The translations under genes were made by a program, and so were the position numbers. A DNA stretch of 64,000 nt from Anaerolineaceae bacterium. GTDB lineage: Bacteria > Chloroflexota > Anaerolineae > Anaerolineales > Anaerolineaceae. Each line of letters begins with the position of its first letter. Position 1 is the first letter of the stretch. The stretch is taken from positions 186,001-250,000 of the forward strand of contig JAENZD010000001.1 of NCBI GenBank assembly GCA_016841445.1, read 5' to 3'. Shown in pieces: positions 16,572-26,341 of this stretch. The notes below the pieces were generated by a model, which saw nothing but the letters and a program-made list of their open reading frames with translations, was not told the DNA's origin and did not search any database.

Positions 16572-18013
16572 CGATCCGCCTGCGGTTAACCCTGGTTTAT
16601 AGTGCTATCCTGACGCTGACGTTGGTAGTATTTGGGGTTGCGTTGTACACCATTCAATCACAGGATACGCTGAAATCACTCGAACAAGACCTGGTCGTCA
16701 GCAGCAACAAATTCACAGAATCATTCCTGCGGACAGGATTTGCGATCCTGCCATTTGATAGGGATCAACAAGCACCACCACCCCCCAGGCCGTTTGACCA
16801 GATCACGGACGATCAAGTATTCCAGAACCTGAGGGAAAGAGAAATTGTTCGGATTGTGGATGCAGACGGCAATTTGATCGCCAGCCCATCTGGATTAGCA
16901 GAAGATGCCCTCCCGCTAAGTGAAGAAGCGCTTGATGAATTACAGCAAAATAATGTTATTTTTGAAACCGGGCTGGTTCTTAATGAAAATATGCTCATTT
17001 ACAGCCGGCCTGTTAATATTAACGGTGAATTGACATTTATCATCCAGGTTGCGCGGTCTTTGACAGAACGGAACCGGACACTTCAGTCGCTGGCGACAAC
17101 ACTGTTCATAGCCGGTGCCACAATGGTGCTGTTTGCCTTTGGTGTGGGATGGTTCCTTTCAGGGTTGACTCTTCGCCCCATAGACCGGATCACACAAACG
17201 GCGAAAAGCATTGGTGCAGAACGTGATTTCAGCAAACGGGTCAAACACACCGGCAAGCAAGATGAAGTCGGGCGTCTGGCGAACACCTTCAACCAGATGC
17301 TTGGGCGGCTGCAAGAAGCCTATCAAAAGGTTGAAAGATCCCTTGACCAGCAGCGGAATTTTGTTTCAGATGTTTCCCATGAACTTCGCACGCCCCTGAC
17401 CACACTCCGGGGCAATCTTGGTTTGCTGCGCCACCAACCGCCAGTATCCCAGGATGAGCAAGAAGACATCCTGAAGGATATGGTGGATGAGAGCGAACGT
17501 ATGATCCGGCTGGTGAATGAACTGCTGATGCTGGCGCATGCGGATGCAGGTCGAAGTCTGGCGAAAGAGGCGATTGCCATTAACCCTGTCATTGAGGAGG
17601 TTGTTCGCCAGTCAAAACACCTTGACCCAAACCGCAAGATCATCCTGGCGCTATGTGAAGGCCCAATAATCCAGGGCGACAGAGATGCGCTAAAACAAAT
17701 CGTTTTAATATTGCTGGACAACGCTATTAAATATTCCACAGAAGACGTGCATATCATCTCAGTTTGCCAGGATAAACAGGTCACAATTTCAGTTAAGGAT
17801 AAGGGTCAGGGGATATCTACAGATGAGTTAACGAGAGTTTTTGACCGGTTCTATCGGGGGGAAGAAAACGCTATCATCCAGGGTTTTGGTCTGGGATTGC
17901 CAATTGCAAAATCACTGGTTGAGGCAATGGATGGCACCATTGAAATCGATAGTCAGTTGGGTGTTGGCAGCGTTCTCAGAATTTCCTTCCCAATTTCATT
18001 AGAAAATAACTGA
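16568..18013 (+). CDS. HAMP sensor histidine kinase
   Basis: The 481-residue kinase has an N-terminal membrane helix (about 8-28), an extracytoplasmic sensor of about 140 residues, a second helix (about 175-197), a HAMP domain, an H-box (FVSDVSHELRTPLTTLRGNL) and an HATPase domain with the N-box (LDNAIKYS) and G boxes (DKGQGIS, GFGLGLPIAKSLV). It lacks a cytoplasmic PAS domain, unlike classic PhoR. It overlaps the response-regulator gene by ATGA and is its evident partner. The signal sensed cannot be told from the sequence. Confidence 0.93.
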   Translation: MTIRLRLTLVYSAILTLTLVVFGVALYTIQSQDTLKSLEQDLVVSSNKFTESFLRTGFAILPFDRDQQAPPPPRPFDQITDDQVFQNLREREIVRIVDADGNLIASPSGLAEDALPLSEEALDELQQNNVIFETGLVLNENMLIYSRPVNINGELTFIIQVARSLTERNRTLQSLATTLFIAGATMVLFAFGVGWFLSGLTLRPIDRITQTAKSIGAERDFSKRVKHTGKQDEVGRLANTFNQMLGRLQEAYQKVERSLDQQRNFVSDVSHELRTPLTTLRGNLGLLRHQPPVSQDEQEDILKDMVDESERMIRLVNELLMLAHADAGRSLAKEAIAINPVIEEVVRQSKHLDPNRKIILALCEGPIIQGDRDALKQIVLILLDNAIKYSTEDVHIISVCQDKQVTISVKDKGQGISTDELTRVFDRFYRGEENAIIQGFGLGLPIAKSLVEAMDGTIEIDSQLGVGSVLRISFPISLENN

Positions 18014-18203
18014 GGGCATCGATGACCCGCTCAAAAGATATGATATGATTTCCTATGCTTTTATTATAAGAAAGTGCTTCTGCAAGACGTAACAAGTTAA
18101 TGTTCGAAAAAAGTTTAGGAAATTTCACAATCTGATAGAATGAGGTTGATTCTAAATTCATCTCACTTTATTTGGTTGCGTTCTGGATATCTAAAGAGGA
18201 AAA

Positions 18204-19805
18204 ATGGTTGGGTTAATTCAAATATTAGGTGGTCTGGCATTATTTTTATTTGGTATCAATTTACTGAGTTCGGGTATTGAAAAATTAGCGGGGGATCAAA
18301 TCCAGGTCTGGCTAGAAAAAGTCACCAATAACCGATTTAAAAGTGCAGTCTTTGGCGCAGTTGCTACAGCGCTTGTGCAAAGTTCCAGCTTGATCATGGT
18401 CACGATGATCGGGTTGATCAATGCCAACCTGATGACCGTCACCCAGGCCATAGGCGTGATGCTAGGGCAGGAAATTGGGACAACCATGACTGCCCAGATC
18501 GTTTCCTTCCATGTCGGTGATTTTCGTTTGATCCTTGTTGTGGTTGGCTTGCTTTTCTATGAGTTTTTCCCCAATCGTGACTGGAAGAAATTTGGTGAAA
18601 TATTCATGGGGTTGGGCGTGATTTTTATTGGTATGGGGTTTATGTCTGGAGCTTTAGACTCCCTTATAACAATTCCCTGGGTAGCTAATTTATTACGACT
18701 CCTTGGCCAAAATATTTGGTTGGGGGTTTTAGCTGGGATTGTATTGACCGCTGTCACTCAGAGCAGTTCGGCAGTGACAAGTTTGGTTGTCGCGATGGGG
18801 ATCAGCAATGTTATCACGCTTCAAGGCGCGATCGGGATCATCCTTGGCGCAAATATTGGCACGTGTGTCACGGGCTTGATTGCCTCGTTACGGTTATCGC
18901 CCACGGCGCGCCAGGCATCGCTTGCTCAAATTGTGATCAATATTGCGGGTGTCCTGCTATTCTTACCCTTCATTGCGCCTTTCGCTGATCTGGTTGAAGG
19001 TACTGCGACCGCACTTGCAAGGCAGATAGCCAACGCCCATTCGATCTTCAATGTTGTTGTGAGTGTTGTCCTGTTCCCGTTTGCCAAACCCATAGCGAAC
19101 CTGGTTAAGAGTATTTCTCCAGCGAAACCCGAAAAAGAAAAGCAAAAGGTCACAGCCTATATTGATGAAAAGCAGTTTGCGGTCCCCTCTGTAGCAATCA
19201 ATGAAGCCGCACGAGAACTCTCCCGGATGGGGGAGATTACTGCAGAGATGGTCGCTTTGTGCTGCCGTGCATTGATCGAGAAAGACTTCGGGCTTGCTGA
19301 ACGCGTTCTGGTAATGGAGGACAGCCAGGTCGATCCTATCACCGATGAGCTGGATGGTTTTTTGATCCGCCTGATGCGATCGGAATTAAGCCTAAAACAA
19401 CAGAAGCGCACTTTTCAGATAAAGAATTTATTGGTCGATATTGAACGCGTCGGGGATATGGCGGAAGATATCGCACAGTTCGCCCAGGAAAGGATCGAAA
19501 AAAATATACCATTCACGGATGAAGCGATCAATGAGCTGGATCGCTTTTGGCACGGTGCCCACCGAAACTATACCATGGCTTTGGAAGCCTTTACGAATAA
19601 AGACCACGAACTGGCTGCCAAAGTGTGCGAGGTCGAAAGCGAATTTGATGTCCTGTATTGGCAAGCCAGGCAGCGGCATATTGAACGGCTTGAAATTGGT
19701 TTATGTAAACCGGGCGCAGATGTGATCTTTTCAGAAACCCTGCGGTTGCTGGAGAGGATCAGCGACCATGCAGATAATATCGGGGTGAGTGTGTCGAGGA
19801 ATTAA
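18204..19805 (+). CDS. Na/Pi cotransporter family protein with PhoU-like domain
   Basis: The 533-residue protein has two inverted transport repeats, each with the QSSS signature of the NptA/PNaS family (LVQSSSLIMVTMIG near residue 53 and VTQSSSAVTSLVVAMG near residue 190). A cytoplasmic PhoU-like helical domain follows from about residue 325 (LLVDIERVGDMAEDIAQFA and LLERISDHADNIG). It probably brings in or exports phosphate with Na+. The 190-bp gap from the kinase gene holds only one TTCACA half-site (18126-18131), so separate transcription is likely. AAAGAGG precedes the ATG. Confidence 0.9.
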   Translation: MVGLIQILGGLALFLFGINLLSSGIEKLAGDQIQVWLEKVTNNRFKSAVFGAVATALVQSSSLIMVTMIGLINANLMTVTQAIGVMLGQEIGTTMTAQIVSFHVGDFRLILVVVGLLFYEFFPNRDWKKFGEIFMGLGVIFIGMGFMSGALDSLITIPWVANLLRLLGQNIWLGVLAGIVLTAVTQSSSAVTSLVVAMGISNVITLQGAIGIILGANIGTCVTGLIASLRLSPTARQASLAQIVINIAGVLLFLPFIAPFADLVEGTATALARQIANAHSIFNVVVSVVLFPFAKPIANLVKSISPAKPEKEKQKVTAYIDEKQFAVPSVAINEAARELSRMGEITAEMVALCCRALIEKDFGLAERVLVMEDSQVDPITDELDGFLIRLMRSELSLKQQKRTFQIKNLLVDIERVGDMAEDIAQFAQERIEKNIPFTDEAINELDRFWHGAHRNYTMALEAFTNKDHELAAKVCEVESEFDVLYWQARQRHIERLEIGLCKPGADVIFSETLRLLERISDHADNIGVSVSRN

Positions 19806-20083
19806 ATTTAAATCTCTAGGGGTGTAATGGTTAATAAGAATCAGTTTTGCCTTCTTCATGTGTAATTATGATTCACATTAAAACTAAGACAGAAGATCGA
19901 AATAGTCACTCTTTGAGGAGTGAGTTGAAATTACCTGATCAAATTCATATAATGGAGTTACAAGATCAGGCCGTCAATATAATTTATTACATAACTCAAT
20001 AAAAAGAACGTGTGTCTTTGATTATTCAACCCTCGAAAGATAAAAAGCCTTTAGATCTCTGATGCGATAATTTCATCTTTAGA

Positions 20084-20578
20084 ATGGATTTTGTTGTGAA
20101 AAGCAAATTACGAGGGGATGAAGAAATTTGGGAACTCTGGGTTCAAGATCGCTTTGATTGGGATACCCCACGCAAAGTTGAAATTCGGGGAAAAGACCTG
20201 AAAAAAGGGCTTTGCACTTTGTGGCAGTACCACTTGCGCGAGTCAATAACCCCGGAGGGACATCAAGGGTTCTCAAAATTCAATTTATGGCTCCCATCGC
20301 TTCGAAGTAGTCATGAAATTTCAGGAGAATTATCAAGCCAGGTAAAAATACGTGATTGGGCTTTTGGGTTTGGGGAGCGTCTTCCTGACCCTTCTGGCGA
20401 AAATCACGATCTGCTAGAACTTCTCGGTAAGGCGCATTATTGCCTCATTGCCAGTAGGCAAAACGAACAAGAGATTTTAAAGATCGCTGAAGCTTCGAAA
20501 GATCAATTTGATTTTTCACGTCATCTTTCAAAATTAATAGATTTTAGTCTTGATAAAATGCAGGAAAAGTTTTCGTAA
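20084..20578 (+). CDS. Hypothetical protein
   Basis: I do not recognise this 164-residue soluble protein. It is rich in Trp and charged residues (DEEIWELWVQDRFDWDTPRK near the N-terminus) and has a helical C-terminal half (LLELLGKAHYCLIASRQNEQEILKIAEAS) with no signal peptide or membrane helix. No good ribosome site precedes the ATG, and 278 bp of AT-rich non-coding DNA lies upstream. It is followed by the GyrI-like gene after 45 nt, so the two may be co-transcribed. Confidence 0.6.
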   Translation: MDFVVKSKLRGDEEIWELWVQDRFDWDTPRKVEIRGKDLKKGLCTLWQYHLRESITPEGHQGFSKFNLWLPSLRSSHEISGELSSQVKIRDWAFGFGERLPDPSGENHDLLELLGKAHYCLIASRQNEQEILKIAEASKDQFDFSRHLSKLIDFSLDKMQEKFS

Positions 20579-20623
20579 ATTGGAAATATTTATTACCCCA
20601 TTTATTATGGAAAGGAGAAACTT

Positions 20624-21091
20624 ATGGACCAACCAAAAATAGTCGACATGCCGAAAAAATATCTAGTGGGCATCGTCGGGACAGGTGAATCCGTCCTCGA
20701 CCTGGACATTGCCGGCTTGTGGGCGCGCTTCATTGAACATGAAAATGAGATCAAGCGCAAAATTGAAGGCATGGGTTATGAACTTCATATCGAAGAAGAA
20801 ACCGAACCCACAATGCACTTCTGCCTGGTTGGCGTTTCAGTGGAAAAAATAAAAAAACTGCCCCTCGAGCTGTTTGCAAAAGTGATCCCGGCAGGTGAGT
20901 ATGCTGTTTTCACGCATCAATTCAGTGAAGGCGATTTAGGGGAGGCATTTAAAGCCGTTTATGCCTGGATTGATACATCTGAATACGAACCGGCTTTCGC
21001 TTTTGACATTCAATGTTATGACGAGCGTTATAAAGGTCCCTCTGACCCCACATCGGTCATCGAAATCATGGTGCCAGTGAAGCCTAAATAG
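20624..21091 (+). CDS. GyrI-like / AraC effector-binding domain protein
   Basis: The 155-residue stand-alone protein fits the GyrI-like small-molecule-binding fold found at the C-terminus of AraC and MerR-type regulators. Recognisable parts are the opening strand PKIVDMPKKYLVGI, a DIAGLWARFIEHENEI helix, and IPAGEYAVFTHQFSEGDLGEAFKAVYAWI before a final EIMVPVKPK strand. No DNA-binding domain is attached. Such proteins bind or sequester hydrophobic ligands or, in SbmC/GyrI, protect DNA gyrase. Its ligand is unknown. AAAGGAG precedes the ATG. Confidence 0.8.
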   Translation: MDQPKIVDMPKKYLVGIVGTGESVLDLDIAGLWARFIEHENEIKRKIEGMGYELHIEEETEPTMHFCLVGVSVEKIKKLPLELFAKVIPAGEYAVFTHQFSEGDLGEAFKAVYAWIDTSEYEPAFAFDIQCYDERYKGPSDPTSVIEIMVPVKPK

Positions 21092-21223
21092 AGCGATTTC
21101 TAACTGCTGTAAATTCAACTGTCGTTTCGATTAAGACATTAGATTATCTATTGGTCACGCTTTCGAATATCTCTATCATCAAGTTATCAATGTTTGACGG
21201 ATTCTTGAAGAAGAAAGGAAGTT

Positions 21224-21637
21224 ATGTATAAAATAAGCCTTGATCAAATGAAAGCCGCACTTTCGACGTACCTGAATGAAAATGAGGAGCTGGAAGCGAT
21301 TGGGATATTCAAAAAAGTACCTTCTACCTCATTTCTATTGTTAACTCGTGGTATGGCATGGTTCTTGTCACGGGATTTCCACATTGGTGTCACTGATCAG
21401 CGATTAGTCATTCTCCCAGTAACGAAAAGAAGTCTTGCCACTGGCAAATATGAAGAGGTGATCTATGCAGATTATGCTGAAGTGCATCTGCATGAGGGGC
21501 CACTTAATAATACAATGCTGGATATCCAGAAGATATATAAGGGAAAGCCTTTGAACCTTCGCTATAAGACAAATCTGATGCCTGAAGGCTTGGACCTTTA
21601 TGAGTTTATAACAGCTGTAAAACAAAAAACAGTTTGA
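21224..21637 (+). CDS. Hypothetical protein, PH-like domain
   Basis: This 137-residue protein opens with a helix (LDQMKAALSTYLNENEELEAIGIFKK), then strands with the pattern HIGVTDQRLVILPV and EVIYADYAEVHLHEGPLNN that resemble bacterial PH-like (bPH) domains, and a C-terminal helix (DLYEFITAVKQ). There is no signal peptide. AAAGGAA lies just ahead of the ATG. The assignment rests on the VTDQRLVI-type motif and strand pattern, so it remains tentative. Confidence 0.6.
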   Translation: MYKISLDQMKAALSTYLNENEELEAIGIFKKVPSTSFLLLTRGMAWFLSRDFHIGVTDQRLVILPVTKRSLATGKYEEVIYADYAEVHLHEGPLNNTMLDIQKIYKGKPLNLRYKTNLMPEGLDLYEFITAVKQKTV

Positions 21638-22080
21638 TGATCAAAATGGAACGATACTCAAGCGGAAAAAGGATTAAATTCTTGAGAAAACGGCATCAAA
21701 GCGCATGCAAAACGTTCCGGAAAAGCGAAGGTCTCTTAATACCGGTCACTGTCTGTGGAATAAACCAATGCGCTCGCAATACAGGATGCCTAACTCAATT
21801 TGGGATTGTTCGATAAGACCTTCTCGTGATTTAGACATGAGGGTGACGTCTTCTGAATGTTGAAAATGCAGAAGGTTTGGAGGATTTAACTTATTCGGCC
21901 TATCTTGTGTTTGTTGAGACAGTGAGTGATTAAGTCAGTAGGATATTTAACTATCTACTCTATTAAACCCTCATTCTACATTGTGAAATAATGAGTCAGT
22001 GAAAAACAGTCCGCATCAACACCCTCTAAATTGAAAAATTAGATGGTTAGAATATGTAGGTTAATATTAATTAATTGATA
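21638..22080. other. Non-coding region between convergent genes
   Basis: This 443-bp AT-rich stretch separates the PH-like gene from the minus-strand cupin gene. I see no supported gene, RNA or terminator. A 60-codon frame at 21634-21816 overlaps the upstream stop and has no protein-like features. Confidence 0.4.
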
Positions 22081-22464
22081 TCAAACAGTGGGTTCCCATA
22101 CGCCCTGTATGCAAGTTGCTTCTGATTCCCCAGGCCAGCGCGGCATTGAAATGCAGATAAATTTTAGCTCCTGATCCGATACATTCCTGTATTGAAATGC
22201 CGTTCCAACCGGGATATCGATAGCTGTACCTGGTGTTAGGGGGGTGATGGCGCTTTCCTTCCCGCTAATGCGCCAGATTTCCCCCTCTCCTTCCAGGATA
22301 TACCAGAATTCACTGACTGTTTTATGGACTGTTGCTTTATTGATTTGGCGAGGTGGGACAGTGCTGTAGATCATGTTGCCCGTTTCGCCATCCACGAGGT
22401 AACGAATATCTGCGCCAGCAGGGGATTTTGCATCTGGATTTGCGGGAAGTATTTTTGTTTTCAT
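22081..22464 (-). CDS. Cupin-domain protein
   Basis: The 127-residue protein is a single small cupin barrel: VHKTVSEFWYILEGEGEIWRI forms the first motif with its histidine and glutamate, and PGTAIDIPVGTAFQYRN the second. The usual second-motif histidine is replaced (GTAFQY), so metal binding may be altered. Function cannot be assigned from the fold; small cupins serve as isomerases, dioxygenases or binding proteins. The AAA_28 gene lies 27 nt upstream on the same strand, so the two probably form an operon. Confidence 0.82.
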   Translation of the reverse strand: MKTKILPANPDAKSPAGADIRYLVDGETGNMIYSTVPPRQINKATVHKTVSEFWYILEGEGEIWRISGKESAITPLTPGTAIDIPVGTAFQYRNVSDQELKFICISMPRWPGESEATCIQGVWEPTV

Positions 22465-22491
22465 ACGTTCTTCATATGAGCTATATAAATG

Positions 22492-23115
22492 TTATTCTAA
22501 TAATTCACCTAAGCCTTGCCCTTTTAGTAAGTTGATTACGAATGCCAATCTCTCTTCAAGCTTCATTACAGGGACGCGTGTCGTGGCATATCCTAATGCA
22601 TGGTAATCACAGGTGATCCATTCATCAAAATAATCCACGATCTCAGCTTCAGGGTCCCTGTAGCCATCTTTTTCGAAAGGGAGCGGCGCTAGAATAAGCA
22701 CAGTTGCATAACGATGAATAAAACAGTCATTTAGGAAAATATTGGGGTCAACACCAAACATTCTACAATAAGAAAACTGATCAGGAATCCCACGGTCGAG
22801 CAAGAGAAATTCATCGTGGGGAAGGCTGCGCTCTAAATCCAATTGCAAATTAAAGAAAATGTGCTGCAAATCCTTTTGCTCTGAGCGAATCTCCTGCACC
22901 GTTCTGCCTTTAACAACTTCCTTATCGAGATACAATCTTGCTGGTTCTGGTCTTGTATTAAACCCCGTTTGTGAGAGCAGTTCAATTAAGGTTGTTTTTC
23001 CAGCAGAAGGCGCACCGGCAATCACATGCCAGTTCGTGTGAGCCTGGAAAGCGAATTTTTGTTGATCTGGATTGAGTTTAATGCTGCGATAATCAGGGCG
23101 AGGAATGTTGTTCAT
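22492..23115 (-). CDS. AAA_28-type P-loop NTPase/kinase
   Basis: The 207-residue protein has a Walker A motif (GAPSAGKTTLI, about residues 34-44), a FLLLDRGIPDQFSY Walker B-like strand with an arginine, and a lid-like C-terminal region (PLPFEKDGYRDPEAE). This pattern matches the AAA_28 family, which includes predicted nucleoside or small-molecule kinases. It has no signal peptide or partner domain. It is followed by a cupin gene on the same strand. Its substrate is not evident. Confidence 0.8.
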   Translation of the reverse strand: MNNIPRPDYRSIKLNPDQQKFAFQAHTNWHVIAGAPSAGKTTLIELLSQTGFNTRPEPARLYLDKEVVKGRTVQEIRSEQKDLQHIFFNLQLDLERSLPHDEFLLLDRGIPDQFSYCRMFGVDPNIFLNDCFIHRYATVLILAPLPFEKDGYRDPEAEIVDYFDEWITCDYHALGYATTRVPVMKLEERLAFVINLLKGQGLGELLE

Positions 23116-23290
23116 TGTTAATGCTCCTCAGTGCCATTATATCATATTGGTTTATGTAGGAGTTCATTGATGTGTTCAACAACGTTTCGATAAGGAAACT
23201 CGTTTGTTAATGATTGTGCTTGATTCCATGTTTTAGAAAAGGGTACTATGAAGTGTAGAGAACAAATTGAATAAGATAAAGGAATAGTCA

Positions 23291-23830
23291 ATGGAACTAA
23301 ATACAGCCCTTCTTATAACCCTGGAAGAACGTTTTGTGGAAAATATGTCTCGTCATAAAGGTCTGGATTGGCCTGATGTGCAGAAAAAACTGGAAGCAAG
23401 CCCTAAAAAGCTGCGGTCTTTAAATGAGATGGAACAGTCTGGTGGCGAACCGGATGTGGTCAGCTATGACCAGAACACTGGTGAATTCATCTTCTATGAC
23501 TGTGCAAAGGAAAGTCCTGATGGTCGCCGGAGCCTGTGTTACGATCGGGCAGCGCTGGATTCCCGGAAAGCCAATAAGCCCGTATCCAGTGTGATGGATG
23601 CGGCAGCAGAGATGGGGATCGAACTGCTCACAGAAGAAGAATATTTTGCGCTCCAGGAACTTGGCGAATTCGATTTAAAGACATCCAGCTGGCTGAAGAC
23701 GCCTGATGCAGTGCGCGAGCTTGGCGGCGCGATCTTTGGCGACCGTCGTTACGACCGCGTTTTCATATACCATAACGGTGCGGATTCTTACTACAGCGCC
23801 AGGGGATTTCGGGGCTCACTGAGAGTCTAG
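23291..23830 (+). CDS. DUF4256 family protein
   Basis: The 179-residue soluble protein matches DUF4256: RFVENMSRHKGLDWPDVQKKLEASPKKL near the N-terminus, then GGEPDVVSYD, a FYDCAKESPDGRRSLCYDR segment and a C-terminal RYDRVFIYHNGADSYYSARGFRG. It is a near full-length single-domain member. Family function is unknown. It is probably monocistronic: the next gene has its own ribosome site after about 170 bp. Confidence 0.82.
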   Translation: MELNTALLITLEERFVENMSRHKGLDWPDVQKKLEASPKKLRSLNEMEQSGGEPDVVSYDQNTGEFIFYDCAKESPDGRRSLCYDRAALDSRKANKPVSSVMDAAAEMGIELLTEEEYFALQELGEFDLKTSSWLKTPDAVRELGGAIFGDRRYDRVFIYHNGADSYYSARGFRGSLRV

Positions 23831-24003
23831 ATTGTGGGGATTGAGCCATAAAGGGGAAAATACACGCGAATTGACTTCCCGCGCCGAAGTTTTATATAAT
23901 GTAGATACCCAAAACAGCACTGGATGTCGTAATATCCCACTAAAACGGAGGTGAATATCGATCCATTATTTTCCCATTGTGTTGTTATTTAAAGGAGTTG
24001 GCG

Positions 24004-24315
24004 ATGAAAAAAACTTTAACCTTCATTGTTCTCTTCGTCTTGACCAGTATCTTGATGATATCGTGCGTTCCTGATCCACAAGAAATCCAACCGCTTTGCA
24101 GAGATCTTTACAGCGAGCTACTTGATGTATATCCTGGTTACCCGCCGTCATTTGTTGGGTTCTGCGTTGCAACGCTTCAAGCTGGAAAACCGGTTGCCTA
24201 CCAAGGTGTGTGTGGCTCCGAAGCGTTCTGGTTGAGCATGCCCGAATTATTTGATGAGGGATTGGTGATCACATCCAGGCAAGAATGCATCAACTATTTT
24301 AAATCACTGGAATAG
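24004..24315 (+). CDS. Small lipoprotein, hypothetical
   Basis: The 103-residue protein starts at the ATG at 24004, preceded by AAAGGAG nine bases upstream. It has a lipoprotein signal (KKTLTFIVLFVLTSILMISC) with lipobox cysteine about residue 20 and a 83-residue mature part with four more cysteines that could form disulfides outside the membrane. I do not recognise the domain. It is followed by a strong hairpin. Confidence 0.75.
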   Translation: MKKTLTFIVLFVLTSILMISCVPDPQEIQPLCRDLYSELLDVYPGYPPSFVGFCVATLQAGKPVAYQGVCGSEAFWLSMPELFDEGLVITSRQECINYFKSLE

Positions 24316-24338
24316 AAGAGGTCCATCACAACCACTGG

Positions 24339-24373
24339 ATTAGAGACTGTTCGCGTGATGAACAGTCTCTAAT
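24339..24373 (+). terminator. Strong hairpin after lipoprotein gene
   Basis: A perfect 14-bp stem (ATTAGAGACTGTTC and its complement) with a 7-nt loop follows the lipoprotein stop by 23 nt. The trailing T-run is weak (AATTTAAAG), so termination is probable but not certain. Confidence 0.6.
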
Positions 24374-24418
24374 TTAAAGAATCACGGGAATCTTTGGAAA
24401 GCTGAGAGAGGAATCAGG

Positions 24419-24775
24419 ATGAAAAAATTCTTAAGAATAATCGGGTTGATCATCATTTCTATTGTCGGTGTGTTTTACTTATCCATTGTTGTCGGTGGTT
24501 TTTTTGAAGGTGAGTCAATCTCAGCGGATTTTGAATCGATTGGTATGCTTGTTCTCGTCATTCTTACAATCATTGGTGTGGCTATTGCGTGGATCCGAGT
24601 TCGCATTGGGGCATGGGCGGTGCTGGGTGTCGGGATCGTGTTTTCCATATTTGGTATGTTGACCGCAGGGGGGAACAGGATATTGGCTGTCCTTGGAGCA
24701 GGTGGGCCGTTGGTGATCGGGAGTTTGTTGATCATCCTTGGTTTGGAGCGCTCTAAACCACTAGCTGAAGGATAA
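24419..24775 (+). CDS. Small multi-pass membrane protein
   Basis: The 118-residue protein has four hydrophobic helices (about 4-26, 40-58, 64-82 and 88-110) separated by very short loops. An Asp/Glu-rich loop follows the first helix. I do not recognise the family; similar four-helix proteins are common and uncharacterised. The region after it carries two families of intergenic repeats. Confidence 0.7.
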   Translation: MKKFLRIIGLIIISIVGVFYLSIVVGGFFEGESISADFESIGMLVLVILTIIGVAIAWIRVRIGAWAVLGVGIVFSIFGMLTAGGNRILAVLGAGGPLVIGSLLIILGLERSKPLAEG

Positions 24776-24863
24776 GGGGAAATAGTATTTGTTGGATTTA
24801 TTCACAATCCAATGTGATCGAAGGTCTCCTGACATGAACCAAATATTTTTTGGGCGTGATTTT

Positions 24864-24890
24864 TCGCTGGTGAGGACACCGATGGGAACG
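24864..24890 (+). repeat. Interspersed repeat, CGCTGGTGAGGACACC family (copy 1)
   Basis: CGCTGGTGAGGACACC followed by GATGGGAACG. Related copies stand at 29836, 30496 and 32798. The element is a short partial palindrome (GGTG...CACC), always intergenic here. Confidence 0.6.
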
Positions 24891-24989
24891 AATAATTTCC
24901 CTAATCGACTGATACCCAATTACCTGATTCCCTAAGTTAACAATGGCTTTCTGATCAGAGCTTGATAAATTTTATGAGTGATCTTCCAT

Positions 24990-25175
24990 TCAATAATCAA
25001 TATTGATATAACGGAAAGCTTGGATCAATGAAACGATCCCGACAAGCAAAGCGGGAATACCGCAGATATAGCCAATTATTGAGCTGTTTTTGACTCCAAG
25101 GACGATGCTGATAATGCCAAGGATGATCCCGCCAAACGCGCCAAAGGTGTAAAAAATAGATTTTCCCAGGTTCAT
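24990..25175 (-). CDS. Small two-helix membrane protein
   Basis: This 61-residue protein consists of two hydrophobic helices (about 6-26 and 32-54) with a short NSS-containing loop and a polar C-terminus. A GGAAAA sequence precedes the ATG. The regular hydrophobic pattern makes a real gene more likely than chance, but there is no recognised family and no operon partner. Confidence 0.5.
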   Translation of the reverse strand: MNLGKSIFYTFGAFGGIILGIISIVLGVKNSSIIGYICGIPALLVGIVSLIQAFRYINIDY

Positions 25176-25288
25176 GAATTTTCCAAAATATTGCTGAAAG
25201 TGTAGTGGATGGTTTATGGCTTCATTATAATATCTAAACCTACTGGGATCGATTTATTTAGTCAGGGAAGCCTTTGGCAATTGATATT

Positions 25289-26047
25289 TTATTTACAAAT
25301 TAAAGGCATAAAAACATCATATATCGTAAGAATTTCAATGGTCACTAATTCATAATTCTCCTGCCCAGGTAGTCTGGATCCATCTGGTGTTGGACTTGGT
25401 ACAGCCGTAAGAGTGTCGTAATCGGTATATTGTAACTGTAATCCTAATACACTTCCCGCTGTTAGGCAGAAATCATCAGCATCTCCACTGCACAAAGGGA
25501 AAGCAAGCTCAACATGATTGGTGCTGCCTTGCCTGGCAAGGATCCCCTGACCGTCTTGCTGGGCATCTGCAGCGGTAGACCCTGAAGTATTTACGAAGTG
25601 GCTATCATAATATGGTGTGACAGAGTTGATGGTGACTTTATTCTCCCCTACTTCATACAGCGAGCCGCTGTTATTATCATCAAAACTAATTTCTAAGGTA
25701 TCTCCGAGGATGCCATACCAGTTTCCAACGGTTAATTCGTCATCATCGATGATGAAACCCAGATAGAGGTTCTCCTTATCCTGCATCACATACAGGGTAC
25801 CGGTCAGCCCTGTGTTGGAACCGTACATCACTTGAGTATAAGTATCTGCTGCTGCCCATTCACTGGTTTCGATATTGCCATCAATTGTTGGTTTACTAAA
25901 GCCTGGGTGGAATAAGTAGAAGGATGATGCTGAAACCGTAGGATGTTGATCGAGTGGTAGTACAAGGGCAAATACGATTACTGTAATGAAAATAATGATT
26001 GCCAACCGATAATAGTGTCCATTAAAAGATCGTTCAGGTATAAGCAT
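25289..26047 (-). CDS. Secreted CBM9-like domain protein ending in FMPLICK
   Basis: The 252-residue protein has an N-terminal signal helix (about 12-33) and a beta-sandwich region beginning PTIDGNIETSEWAAA and YVMQDKENLYLGFIIDDDEL. This is the pattern of the carbohydrate-binding family 9 (CBM9)-like or DOMON-like fold often found in secreted proteins. It ends abruptly in YDVFMPLICK, a terminal motif shared with the beta-helix proteins at 10851 and 26541. It is probably exported and may bind sugars. No catalytic domain is attached, and it has no operon partner. Confidence 0.75.
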   Translation of the reverse strand: MLIPERSFNGHYYRLAIIIFITVIVFALVLPLDQHPTVSASSFYLFHPGFSKPTIDGNIETSEWAAADTYTQVMYGSNTGLTGTLYVMQDKENLYLGFIIDDDELTVGNWYGILGDTLEISFDDNNSGSLYEVGENKVTINSVTPYYDSHFVNTSGSTAADAQQDGQGILARQGSTNHVELAFPLCSGDADDFCLTAGSVLGLQLQYTDYDTLTAVPSPTPDGSRLPGQENYELVTIEILTIYDVFMPLICK

Positions 26048-26341
26048 TAATGACTCCCTTCAACTAGCGGTGATCAATTTTTCTATTTATCAAACAATTA
26101 GGTCTGGGAATTATGAATTTTGCAGTGTTCCTATTGTTAATTTATACAATAATTTATTTCTAATATCAACCATTAACCATAGTAAGTATGTTTGATTTTG
26201 ATAAACAGTGAGAATCCGTATCTATATTTTATTGGTGCCTCCAATGTGATCTATTTTCCAACTCAGGTGCAGCGATACTACGTTCAAATTGCCGTTATTA
26301 TTAACACCTGAACCGGATAGAGTATACGGTTCAAATCATTA